Shown: positions 21,301 through 28,850 of the stretch, one piece after another
Layout: the number at the start of each line of letters is the position of its first letter
How positions within the stretch are numbered: position 1 is the first letter of the stretch
NCBI RefSeq assembly: GCF_001894985.1
Contig: NZ_BCXG01000006.1
Span: forward strand, 124,001 to 188,000
DNA from: Rhodococcus tukisamuensis NBRC 100609
GTDB lineage: Bacteria > Actinomycetota > Actinomycetes > Mycobacteriales > Mycobacteriaceae
Length of the DNA: 64,000 nt
Direction of reading: 5' to 3'
Translations under genes and position numbers: made by a program
The notes under the pieces: generated by a model
Told to the model about the DNA's origin: nothing
What the model saw: only the letters and a program-made list of their open reading frames with translations
Database searches by the model: none

Positions 21301-23330
21301 CCGCGCTGGCGCAGCTCTACGTGCACGGCCACAAGGTGGACCTGCCGTCGCTGTTCGAGGCCGGCGCCTTCGCCAACCCGCCGCGGACCGCGTTCCTGCG
21401 CAAGGAGCACTGGCTCGACATCCGGATCGGTGCGTCCGGCAGCGGTCGCCCGCCCGGCGCGCACGTGGCGCTGCCCGACGGCCGGCACGTCTGGGAGGTC
21501 GCGGCGGACGCCGTCACCGACCTGAACGAGCTGGTCACCGCGGCCGCGGCGCAGGTGCTCGCGGACGTCACGCTGACGGCCGCCGTCACGCACGGCGAGC
21601 TGCCGGCGTCCGGAACCCTGACCACCACGCTGAATCGGCACCCAGGCGGTGCGTCGCTGCAGGTGCACGGCAAGCAGGGTGCGGATTTCGCGCTGCTGCT
21701 CGACGCCGTCGTCACCTCCGGCGAGGCGCTGCCCGAGCTCGTGGTCGCCGCGCCGGCCGAGCGGTCCAGCTCGCCGATGGAGGAGCTGCCCGCCGTCGAG
21801 GAGTCGTTCGGGGACCGTTGGGACCCGGAGAGCGGCCAGAGGCTCGAGGACCGGTTGGCGCTGATCGTCGCCGAGTCCATGGGGTATTCGCCCGAGGACC
21901 TGCCCGCGGAGATCCCGCTGATCGAGCTGGGCCTGGACTCGCTGATGGCGGTGCGGATCAAGAACCGCGTCGAGTACGAGTTCGACATCCCGCAGCTGCA
22001 GCTGCAGGCGGTGCGCGACGCGAACCTGCGCGAGGTGGAGAAGTACCTGCGCTACGCGATCGAGAACCGTGAGGAGGTCGCGGCGCTCGCCGAGCAGCAG
22101 CGTCGCGACAAGGAGGCCGAGGCCGAGGCCGAGCTCGCCGCCGCCTCCACCGCTCTCGATTCCGCGCTGGCGGACGAGACCACCAGCCCCGTCGCCGAGG
22201 CCGAGGAGATCGTCGCCGAGGCGGAGCAGGACGAGTCGGACGGGGAGATCAACGTCCCGCCGCGCGATGCCGCCGAGCGCCTGACGTTCGCCACCTGGGC
22301 GGTGGTGACCGGCAAGTCCGCCAAGGGCATCTTCAACATCCTCCCGGTGCTGGACGACGACACCGCGGAGAAGCTGGCCGCGAGACTGACCGAGCGGGCC
22401 GGCGGCGAGGTGAGCTTCGACGACGTCCTCGACTCCGAGACCGTCGAGCAGCTCGCCGAGAAGGTGCGCGAGCACCTCGAGGACGGCGTCAAGATCGAGG
22501 GGCTGGTGCGAACCCTGCGCGAGCGCCCCGAAGGTTCCACTGCCGTACCGGTCTTCGTGTTCCACCCGGCCGGCGGGTCCACCGTCGCCTACGAGCCGTT
22601 GCTCAGGCGACTGCCCGCGGGCACCCCGATGTACGGCTTCGAGCGCACCGAGGGCTCGATCGAGGTGCGGGCGGCGGAGTACCTGCCGCTGATCAAGGAG
22701 ATCCAGGGCGACGGCCCGTACGTGCTGTACGGCTGGTCGCTCGGCGGCGTCCTGTCCTACGCGGTCGGCAAGATGCTGCGCGAGGAGGGCAAGGACGTCC
22801 GGATCATCGGCCTGATCGACACGGTCATGGCGGGCGAGGAGGTCGAGGAGACCCCCGAGGAGATCCGCAAGCGCTGGCAGCGGTACGCCGCGTTCGCGAA
22901 GAAGACGTACAACGTCGACGCCCCGCTGCCGTACGACAAGCTGGCCGCCGCCGAATCCGACGAGGAGCAGATCCAGCTCCTCATGGAGCTGCTGAAGATG
23001 AGCGGCGCGAAGATCCCGGGCGGGATCATCAAGCACCAGCGCACCTCGTGGCTGGACAACCGGGCACTTCAGACGGCGAAGCCTGACAAGTACGACGGGG
23101 ACGTGGTGCTGTACCTGGCGGACCGGTACCACGACGACGCGATCGCGCTCGAGCCTGCGTTCGGGACGCGTGCACCCGACGGAGGCTGGGGGAAGGTCGC
23201 CTCGAATCTGGAGATCATCCACGTCGGCGGCGATCACATCCAGATCGTCGACGAGCCGTACATTGCCAAGGTGGGGGCTGACCTGACCAAGAAGCTGGCC
23301 CTGATCGAGGCCGAGAACCGGAGCAACTGA
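18333..23330 (+). CDS. pks13: Polyketide synthase Pks13 (mycolic acid condensase)
   Basis: Joins the meromycoloyl chain and carboxylated alpha-chain to give the beta-keto mycolate and hands it to trehalose. 1665 residues. Domains in order: N-terminal carrier (Ser43 in FGLSSRDAV), ketosynthase (Cys275 in DTACSSSLVA, HGTGTILGDPIEA, KTNFGHLEAAAG), acyltransferase (Ser764 in GHSMGEAAAAY), second carrier (Ser1203 in LGLDSLMAV), an Ala/Glu-rich linker near 1240-1310, and thioesterase (Ser1469 in YGWSLGGVL, His1635 in VGGDHIQIV). No reductive domains, as expected. ATG 18333 chosen for family length. Its stop abuts the accD4 start. Confidence 0.98.
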   Translation: MAETEMTVAQLREWLRNWVAEATGQPVSQISDDRPMEEFGLSSRDAVALSGEIEELVGITLAATVVYQHPTIASLATLIVEGEPEVADVAEDASYYAIKDTSQSHDIAIVGMSTRFPGTGQTPDEMWQLLIEGRDAVTELPEGRWNEFAADPMVADAIAKANTKGGYLDDVKGFDAEFFALSPLEVKNVDPQQRLAMELTWEALEHARIPASGLKGEQVGVFIGSSANDYQLLAVSDPVHAHPYALTGTSTAIVANRVSYFFDFRGPSVALDTACSSSLVAVHQAVQSLRSGESDLALAGGVNMLVAPAASLGFNEIGMFAADGKIKAFSSDANGIVRAEGGGLVVLKRLEDAERDGDTVLAVIAGSAVNQDGRSNGMLAPNPDAQAAVLRQAYRDAGIAPSGVDYIEAHGTGTILGDPIEADALGRVVGRGRDADKPALLGSAKTNFGHLEAAAGAAGLIKVVLAMREDKLPASLNYAGPNPYIDFDKAHLQVIPEATDWPRYTGHAVAGVSGFGFGGTNAHVVVREYEAAAPPMSTPGGQDDQNDAQATESLDVVAEAAGVLADAAESMGIEPVAAESVDAEPMPVLLAVSAALPSRRRRAAADLADWLETEEGSTTELADLGRALARRNHGRSRAVVLACTRAEAITGLRAVAAGKPGQGVFSADAPATNGPVWVFSGFGSQHRKMAKQLYLNNAVFRKAVDEVDELIEYEAGYKMAEKFLDDSVDYDVETSQVGIFTIQIGLAAVLRHHGADADAAVGHSMGEAAAAYVTGGLALEDAVRVITARSRLMGEGESVLSGDDIRLMALVEYSAAEIESVLGDFPHLEVCVYAAPTHTVIGGPQPEVEAIVARAEAEQKLGRILQTKGASHTSQVDPILGELAAELAGIEPHKLTAGLYSSVDKETFYRAGHDPVHQVEYWTKGMRHSVYFTNAVRMAVDAGHTTFVELAPNPATLMSVAATAFDAGLHDAQLIPTLKRKEDEQLGVLTALAQLYVHGHKVDLPSLFEAGAFANPPRTAFLRKEHWLDIRIGASGSGRPPGAHVALPDGRHVWEVAADAVTDLNELVTAAAAQVLADVTLTAAVTHGELPASGTLTTTLNRHPGGASLQVHGKQGADFALLLDAVVTSGEALPELVVAAPAERSSSPMEELPAVEESFGDRWDPESGQRLEDRLALIVAESMGYSPEDLPAEIPLIELGLDSLMAVRIKNRVEYEFDIPQLQLQAVRDANLREVEKYLRYAIENREEVAALAEQQRRDKEAEAEAELAAASTALDSALADETTSPVAEAEEIVAEAEQDESDGEINVPPRDAAERLTFATWAVVTGKSAKGIFNILPVLDDDTAEKLAARLTERAGGEVSFDDVLDSETVEQLAEKVREHLEDGVKIEGLVRTLRERPEGSTAVPVFVFHPAGGSTVAYEPLLRRLPAGTPMYGFERTEGSIEVRAAEYLPLIKEIQGDGPYVLYGWSLGGVLSYAVGKMLREEGKDVRIIGLIDTVMAGEEVEETPEEIRKRWQRYAAFAKKTYNVDAPLPYDKLAAAESDEEQIQLLMELLKMSGAKIPGGIIKHQRTSWLDNRALQTAKPDKYDGDVVLYLADRYHDDAIALEPAFGTRAPDGGWGKVASNLEIIHVGGDHIQIVDEPYIAKVGADLTKKLALIEAENRSN

Positions 23331-24872
23331 GTGACCACCACCGCAGACAAGCTGGCGGAACTTCGCGAGAAGCTGGAGCTGTCGAAGGCCCCGGGCAACC
23401 CGAAGGCCATCGCGCGGCGCGCGGAGAAGGGCCTGCCCACTCCGCGCGAACGCATCGACATGCTGCTCGACCCGGGCAGCTTCGTCGAGGTCGGCCAGCT
23501 CGCCCGGATGGCGGGCGATCCCGCCAACCCGTACGGCGACGGCGTCGTCACCGGGCACGGCACCGTCGAGGGCCGGCCCGTCGCGGTGTTCGCGCACGAC
23601 CAGACCGTCTTCGGCGGCGCGGCCGGCGAGATCTTCGGCCGCAAGGTCTCCGCGATCCTCGACTTCGCAATGAAGATCGGCTGCCCCGTCGTCGGCATCA
23701 ACGAGTCCGCCGGCGCCCGCGTCCAGGACGCCGTCGCGTCGGTGGCCTGGTACGCGGAGATGGGCCGGCGTCACGAGCCGCTGTCCGGGCTGTGCCCGCA
23801 GATCTCGATCATTCTCGGCAAGTGCGCCGGTGGAGCCGTCTACGCGCCGATCAACACGGACGTCGTGATCGCGACCGAAGAGTCGTACATGTTTGTCACC
23901 GGTCCGGACGTCATCAAGTCCGTGACCGGCGAGGACGTCAGCCTCGATGATCTGGGCGGCGCCCGCAAGCAGGCCGAGTACGGCAACGTGCACCACGTCG
24001 CGCCGGACGAGAAGGCAGCGTTCGAGTACGCGCGCAAGTACCTGAGCTTCATGCCGTCCAGCTGCACCGAGCAGCCCCCGATCGTCAACCCCGGTCTCGA
24101 GCCGGAGATCACCGAAGACGACCTCTCGCTCGACACGTTCATGCCGGACGCCGACAACTCCGGCTACGACATGCACGACGTGCTGCTGAAGATCTTCGAC
24201 GATGGCGACTTCCACGAGGTCCGCAGCCAGACCGCGCAGAACATCATCACCGGCTTCGCTCGGGTCGACGGCCGTCCGGTGGGCGTGGTCGCGAACCAGC
24301 CGATGCACCTCTCCGGCGCGCTGGACGCGGCGGCGTCGGACAAGGCCGCGCACTTCGTGCAGGTCTGCGACGCGTACAACATCCCGCTGGTGCTGGTCGT
24401 GGACACTCCGGGCTTCCTGCCGGGCGTCGAGCAGGAGAAGATCGGCGTCATCAAGCGCGGTGGCCGGTTCCTGTTCGCCTACGTCTCGGCGACCGTGCCG
24501 AAGGTGACCGTCGTGGTCCGCAAGTCCTACGGCGGCGGCTACGCGGTGATGGGTTCCAAGCAGCTCGGCGCCGACGTGAACTTCGCCTGGCCGACCGCCC
24601 GTATCGCGGTGATGGGCGCGGAGAGCGCGGTCGCGGTGATCGGCCGCAGGCAGATCGAGGCGGCCGGCGAGAACGCCCCCGCCGTCCGACGGGAGCTGAT
24701 CAACTTCTACAACGAGCACGTCGCGACCCCGTACGTCGCGGCCGAGCGCGGCTACATCGACGCGGTGATCGACCCGTCGACCACCCGCCTCGAGATCCGC
24801 AAGGCGCTGACGCTGCTGCGCGGCAAGACGGTCGCCAAGAACCCGCGGAAGCATGCGCTGATCCCGTTCTGA
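23331..24872 (+). CDS. accD4: Acyl-CoA carboxylase carboxyltransferase subunit AccD4
   Basis: Beta subunit that carboxylates the C24-C26 acyl-CoA, giving the 2-carboxyacyl-CoA extender used by Pks13; works with AccA3, AccD5 and AccE, none in this window. 513 residues. Seen: biotin-side oxyanion Gly pairs in [15 protein letters not shown] and in [15 protein letters not shown]-like [16 protein letters not shown], the [15 protein letters not shown] block, and the C-terminal half [22 protein letters not shown] and [22 protein letters not shown] start immediately after the pks13 TGA. The gene converges on the emb operon, with the inverted-repeat element in between. Confidence 0.96.
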   Translation: MTTTADKLAELREKLELSKAPGNPKAIARRAEKGLPTPRERIDMLLDPGSFVEVGQLARMAGDPANPYGDGVVTGHGTVEGRPVAVFAHDQTVFGGAAGEIFGRKVSAILDFAMKIGCPVVGINESAGARVQDAVASVAWYAEMGRRHEPLSGLCPQISIILGKCAGGAVYAPINTDVVIATEESYMFVTGPDVIKSVTGEDVSLDDLGGARKQAEYGNVHHVAPDEKAAFEYARKYLSFMPSSCTEQPPIVNPGLEPEITEDDLSLDTFMPDADNSGYDMHDVLLKIFDDGDFHEVRSQTAQNIITGFARVDGRPVGVVANQPMHLSGALDAAASDKAAHFVQVCDAYNIPLVLVVDTPGFLPGVEQEKIGVIKRGGRFLFAYVSATVPKVTVVVRKSYGGGYAVMGSKQLGADVNFAWPTARIAVMGAESAVAVIGRRQIEAAGENAPAVRRELINFYNEHVATPYVAAERGYIDAVIDPSTTRLEIRKALTLLRGKTVAKNPRKHALIPF

Positions 24873-24876
24873 CCGT

Positions 24877-25431
24877 CCCGCCCGTTCTCCTCCCCAATGT
24901 CACATTGGTTGCCCACAGGGTCCCCAATGTGACATTGGGGAACGGGAGTCGATTTCCCAGGCCATCGCGACGGAGTCGATCCAACCGTCCGGCCTCGCGA
25001 TGAAGCTGCCTGTGCCGGTTTCGATCTCACAATTGTGGACCATCGGCGGCAGACCGCTGCGCCGGTAGAGTTGCTGCGCTGCGATCTCGGCGACGGAGTG
25101 GGCGTCGGCCGCGAGTTCACGCAGAACCGATCGTGGCAGCGCGGTGCCGCGCCGCGACCCCTCGGCAAGTTCGATCGCCAGTTCCTCGACCGAGGTGTCG
25201 CCCCGCTGGATGACTTCGCTGAGCAGCGCCCGGCAGGCATCCCTTCGTCGCAAGCGGCGCGCGACGTCCAGCACGGCTCGGGTGACCGGTGCGCAGCGGA
25301 GCGAGCCTCGGGAATCCGGACCTGTGGACAACCGTCCGTCCCGCGCCAGGATCCAGCCCGGCCAGATCCCCAATGTCACATTGGGGACCCTGTGGGTAAC
25401 CAATGTGACATTGGGGAGGAGAACGGGCGGG
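24877..25431. repeat. 65-bp terminal inverted repeats made of palindromes, framing a gene fragment
   Basis: Left arm 24877-24941 and right arm 25367-25431 are reverse complements at 64 of 65 positions. Each arm contains two copies of the palindromic core CCAATGT-S-ACATTGG: 24894-24908 and 24921-24941 on the left, 25367-25387 and 25400-25414 on the right. The inner copy of each arm is a perfect 10-bp-arm palindrome with a one-base centre. Between the arms lies a decayed gene. The right arm ends one base before the emb stop codon. It may act as terminator of two convergent operons, a palindromic repeat family, or a small mobile element. No target duplication was recognised. Confidence 0.85.
24942..25366 (-). 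pseudogene. Fragment of a DUF559/AbiEi-like nuclease-fold gene
   Basis: On the - strand the frame reads a protein-like stretch of about 125 residues (DVARRLRRRDACRALLSEVI, RRGTALPRSVLREL, AQQLYRRSGLPPMVHN, FIARPDGWIDSVAMAWEIDS) that resembles the middle and late part of actinobacterial proteins with a C-terminal DUF559 restriction-endonuclease-like domain. The expected start and N-terminal part are missing and the C-terminus stops where the left palindromic arm begins, just after the E-x-DS strand. The open frame only gains apparent start and stop codons inside the repeats. Called a pseudogene; family call is by eye. Confidence 0.55.
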
Positions 25432-28400
25432 CTAGTAGACCCGCATCATCCCGGGGTTCCAGAAGCCGGACCGGGTGACCTCGCTGGTGTCGATGGTCGC
25501 GGCGGTGGCGTCGGGGAAGAACCGGTTGTACCGCTCGAGCGCGCCCCAGTCCCGGCCCCAGTCGTCCTTGAGGTAGGTGGGCACGGTCGACGGCTCGGCC
25601 AGCATCTCGGTCCAGCCGCGCGGTCCGCCGTTCTCCTGCGACTGCCAGGTGTCGGTGGAGCTCACCGCCAGCGGGCGGTCCGGCTTGATCCGGTAGTTGG
25701 GCATCTCGGCGACGCCGTACAGGTGGTCGAACGGACGCTGGCAGGGGAACTGCAGCCCGACCGCCCAGTCCAGGAGCACCGGCTGGGTGGAACCGACGAA
25801 GTCGTTGAGCGTCTGCAGCTGCGGCACCCGCGGCGGGGTGAACGCGAGCCACTGGTCGCCGGTGAGGTTCGGGTCGTGCGCGAGCACCCGCACCACGTTG
25901 GTCTCCGCGGGCAGCTCGTCGAGCGGGATCCGCAGGTTCCGCCAGGACGGCGCGGGCCCGATGTCCTTGGGCAGGTAGGTGCCCAGCGCGGTGACAGCGC
26001 CGCCGGCGTCACGGTGTCCGTACTCGAGCAGCAGCGACTGCCCGTAGGTGAACTCGCCGTCCTTGGTCTCCGACCAGATCCGACCGGCCGCGGTGACGAC
26101 CACGAGCGGGGCGTCCTCGGTGCGCTCGGGCAGCTGGTACCAGCTGGTGGTGACCTTCGCGGGTTCCTGCACGCCCGGCTGGTAGCTGCCCAGGACCGGG
26201 GTGGTCGCCGGGTCCAGGCCGAACGGGAGCTTCGCGGTGCTGCCGTTGACGCCCTGTGCGCCGGTGCCGCCGGAGGTGCCGGCGTTGGAGCCGGTGGCGA
26301 AGTTGGCGCCGACCGACTGCGAGTCGGTGTTCGACTGTCCGGGCTTGACCTCGGTGTAGTCCGCGGTCAGGTCCTCCGGCACGCCGTTGGGGCTGAAGCC
26401 CGTCGGGGCGACGCCGGCCAGCGGGTCTTTCGGGTCGGTCGGCGGCTGCGCCGGGTCGAGCACCGGCTGCAGGCGTCCGGCGTTCGGGTCGGCCTCCGTG
26501 AGCACGTCGGTGGCCAGCCCACAGCTCGAGCCGGTGACGGCGTCGACGTTGGAGCGGGCCAGCGAGTACGCCGGGTACTGCGCGACCGCGCCCTTGGCGA
26601 GGGAGAGGATCTCGAAGAGCACCATCGCCGCGGCGACCACGGTCAGCGGCATCGCCGCGAACTTCTTGATCCGCCGGCCCTTCTCGGTGGAGGCCTTCAC
26701 CTCGGTGCCGATGAAGTCCTCGCGGAAGTACTGCCAGCCCACCAGGAGGATCGCCGCCACGAACAGCGCGAGCAGCGCGGTGTTGAGCTCGAAGCCGGCG
26801 AGCGAGACGGTCTTGTCGAACCACGGGATGCCGTAGCTCGAGACGTACCACCAGCCGTTGATGCCGGAGAACGAGAACGCGAGCACCAGCAGCAGCCCGG
26901 CCGCGAACATGGTGCGGTTACGGCGCGAGCGCAGCGCGCTGGCCGACACCGCGACCGCGGTCAACGCGGCCAGCGAACCGGCGATGCCCGCGTACACACC
27001 GAAGTGGTGGGTCCACTTGGTGGGGTTGAACATCATGAAGAAGATCGTTCCGAACACCACGCCCAGCAGCCGCCAGGACGGGCCGACGGCCGCGCCGGGA
27101 ATCCGCTTGCGGCGCAACAGCACGAACAGCGTGGTGAACAGGCACAGCATCATCACCAGGAAGGCGAAGCGGCGCGAGACCGAACCGTCGACGGTCTGCA
27201 CGAACAGGTAGTAGTACCGGAGGAACTCCTCGTACCAGTTCATGTTCGGGCCGATCAGGGTGCGCACCCGGGTGGCCTCGCGGACCCCGGCGAAGGTCTG
27301 GTCGGCGAACACCGCGACCAGCACCACCGTGCCGGCGGCCATCAGCGGCGCGAGCAGCGGCCACAGCCCCACCTCGCGGTGGCGGCGGACCAGGATCCGC
27401 AGCATCGGCCGGGCGCCGGCGAGCAGCGCGGCCACACACATCAGGCCGGTCGGGGCGGCGCCGAGGGAGAACGCGGCGATCACGATGGCGACGGCGGCCG
27501 GCAGCAGGCGTCCGGTGGCGATGGACCGCTCCACCGAGCACCAGGTCAGCAGGGCGCCGAGGGCCACGATCGGTTCGGGGCGCAGGCCGTTGTTGTAGGG
27601 CATCCAGAACGCGAGGAACACCAGTGCGCCGGTCCAGACGGCGGCCTGACTGTGCCGCACCGCCCGCCCGAGGCGCGGGATCACCTCGCGGCTGATCACC
27701 ATCCAGCAGAGGATTCCGGCGAGCAGCGCCGGCAGTCGCATCCACGGGCTGGCGGTGGAGATCTTCGCCATCGCGGCGAGCACCTCGTAGTACCAGCCGA
27801 ACGGCGCCTCGGGGACACCGAACCAGCGGAAGTAGTTCGCCATGTAGCCGGCGTGCTCGGACGCGCGGGCCATGGTCAGCAGGTAGCCGTCGTCGGCGGT
27901 GTTGGCGCCGATGAAGTGCCAGAGCACCAGGGCCGCGGTGACGGTCGCGTCGATGGGCCGGAAGCGCCACCAGCGGGCAGGCAGGAAGCGTCTGTGCACT
28001 CGACCGTCGGTGCCGTCGAGGCGACCCAGCGCGACCAGGGAGGAGATGGTCAGCAGCACGGCCAGCACCATCGCGGCCAGCTTCACGAACGTCGGCGACG
28101 AGGTGAACCGGCTGTCGATGTTCGCGGTGAAGGTCAGGTCGGACGGCGCCGCGCCGTCGAGGCTGGAGAAGACGCCGACCAGCTGCGGGCGCAGGTCGCC
28201 GGTGAGGGTGCCGGTCGCCGGCTGCCCGTCGACGGTGAGGCCCTCGAACGTGGCGGTGGTCTGGTCGATGTCCGAGACGATGGTCAGCGCGGAACAGCCG
28301 CCGGACGCGACGGCGTCGCGCGGCGCGGTGGCGACCACCACGTTGCGGTCGAGGACGTCGACGGTGCTCTCGGTGACCCGGACGAACATCGCGTTCAGCG

Positions 28401-28731
28401 ACGCCTCGGAGCCCTGCGGCGGCGCGGTGGCCAGCAGCAGTCCGCCCGACGCCGGCAGGTCCCGGACGAGCCGGCACGGCACGCTGGCCTGCAGATCGAT
28501 GGGCACCTGTGCCATCAGCGGTGCGTCGACGTTGCCGATCACCCCGGCCTGCGGCCAGTTCAGGGCCGCCGCGGTCTGCTTGACGGGCAGGAACGGCGTC
28601 GCGACCGCGAGCACGAACCCGAGCAGTCCGGTGACAATCGCGATGAGCCGGGCGGTCCGGTACTTCGCGCGCATGTCCACGGAGGTCGATATTGCGGGCG
28701 GGCGAGGGGGAGCTGTCACGGCTTCGGGCAC
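25432..28731 (-). CDS. embB: Arabinosyltransferase, EmbB-like
   Basis: GT-C membrane arabinosyltransferase of 1099 residues, building arabinan from DPA; ethambutol target family. Seen: N-terminal periplasmic beta domain after helix 1, the catalytic acidic pair in GANTADDGYLLTMAR (the Met equals the M306 ethambutol-resistance position), HAGYMANYFRWFGVPEAPFGWYYE, PYNNGLRPEPIVALGALLTW, RYYYLFVQTVDGSVSRRF (closer to EmbB than to the other paralogue), and the carbohydrate-binding C-terminal half ending SGFWNPGMMRVY. Start taken as GTG 28731; no clear ribosome-binding site, and an internal ATG at codon 20 is possible. Second of two tandem emb genes. Confidence 0.88.
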   Translation of the reverse strand: MPEAVTAPPRPPAISTSVDMRAKYRTARLIAIVTGLLGFVLAVATPFLPVKQTAAALNWPQAGVIGNVDAPLMAQVPIDLQASVPCRLVRDLPASGGLLLATAPPQGSEASLNAMFVRVTESTVDVLDRNVVVATAPRDAVASGGCSALTIVSDIDQTTATFEGLTVDGQPATGTLTGDLRPQLVGVFSSLDGAAPSDLTFTANIDSRFTSSPTFVKLAAMVLAVLLTISSLVALGRLDGTDGRVHRRFLPARWWRFRPIDATVTAALVLWHFIGANTADDGYLLTMARASEHAGYMANYFRWFGVPEAPFGWYYEVLAAMAKISTASPWMRLPALLAGILCWMVISREVIPRLGRAVRHSQAAVWTGALVFLAFWMPYNNGLRPEPIVALGALLTWCSVERSIATGRLLPAAVAIVIAAFSLGAAPTGLMCVAALLAGARPMLRILVRRHREVGLWPLLAPLMAAGTVVLVAVFADQTFAGVREATRVRTLIGPNMNWYEEFLRYYYLFVQTVDGSVSRRFAFLVMMLCLFTTLFVLLRRKRIPGAAVGPSWRLLGVVFGTIFFMMFNPTKWTHHFGVYAGIAGSLAALTAVAVSASALRSRRNRTMFAAGLLLVLAFSFSGINGWWYVSSYGIPWFDKTVSLAGFELNTALLALFVAAILLVGWQYFREDFIGTEVKASTEKGRRIKKFAAMPLTVVAAAMVLFEILSLAKGAVAQYPAYSLARSNVDAVTGSSCGLATDVLTEADPNAGRLQPVLDPAQPPTDPKDPLAGVAPTGFSPNGVPEDLTADYTEVKPGQSNTDSQSVGANFATGSNAGTSGGTGAQGVNGSTAKLPFGLDPATTPVLGSYQPGVQEPAKVTTSWYQLPERTEDAPLVVVTAAGRIWSETKDGEFTYGQSLLLEYGHRDAGGAVTALGTYLPKDIGPAPSWRNLRIPLDELPAETNVVRVLAHDPNLTGDQWLAFTPPRVPQLQTLNDFVGSTQPVLLDWAVGLQFPCQRPFDHLYGVAEMPNYRIKPDRPLAVSSTDTWQSQENGGPRGWTEMLAEPSTVPTYLKDDWGRDWGALERYNRFFPDATAATIDTSEVTRSGFWNPGMMRVY

Positions 28732-28798
28732 GATTGACGATGGTATGCGAGCGGCCGTGGTGGATCACACCGCGTCGGGATTGTCCGATATCGCGATC

Positions 28799-28836
28799 GC
28801 GGGTGCGGGCGCCCGTGTACGGGGGCCCGCACCCGC
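28799..28836 (-). terminator. Long GC hairpin between the two emb genes
   Basis: GCGGGTGCGGGC (28799-28810) pairs perfectly with GCCCGCACCCGC (28825-28836), and the 14-nt loop can pair further (CCCGT with ACGGG). It stands 15 nt after the first emb gene's stop and before the second gene's start, with no T run. It could reduce read-through (attenuation) or protect the upstream message. Confidence 0.5.
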
Positions 28837-28850
28837 GTTCGCGGTCCCGG

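Noticed and set aside
18375-24854. Open frame of 2159 codons on the - strand opposite pks13 and accD4
   Set aside because: Antisense shadow in high-GC DNA: composition is Arg/Gly/Val/Asp monotony without domains, and the + strand holds fully recognised Pks13 and AccD4.
24877-25431. Insertion sequence with transposase
   Set aside because: The enclosed frame shows no transposase motif and is a truncated nuclease-like gene; no target duplication was recognised. Kept as a repeat element only.
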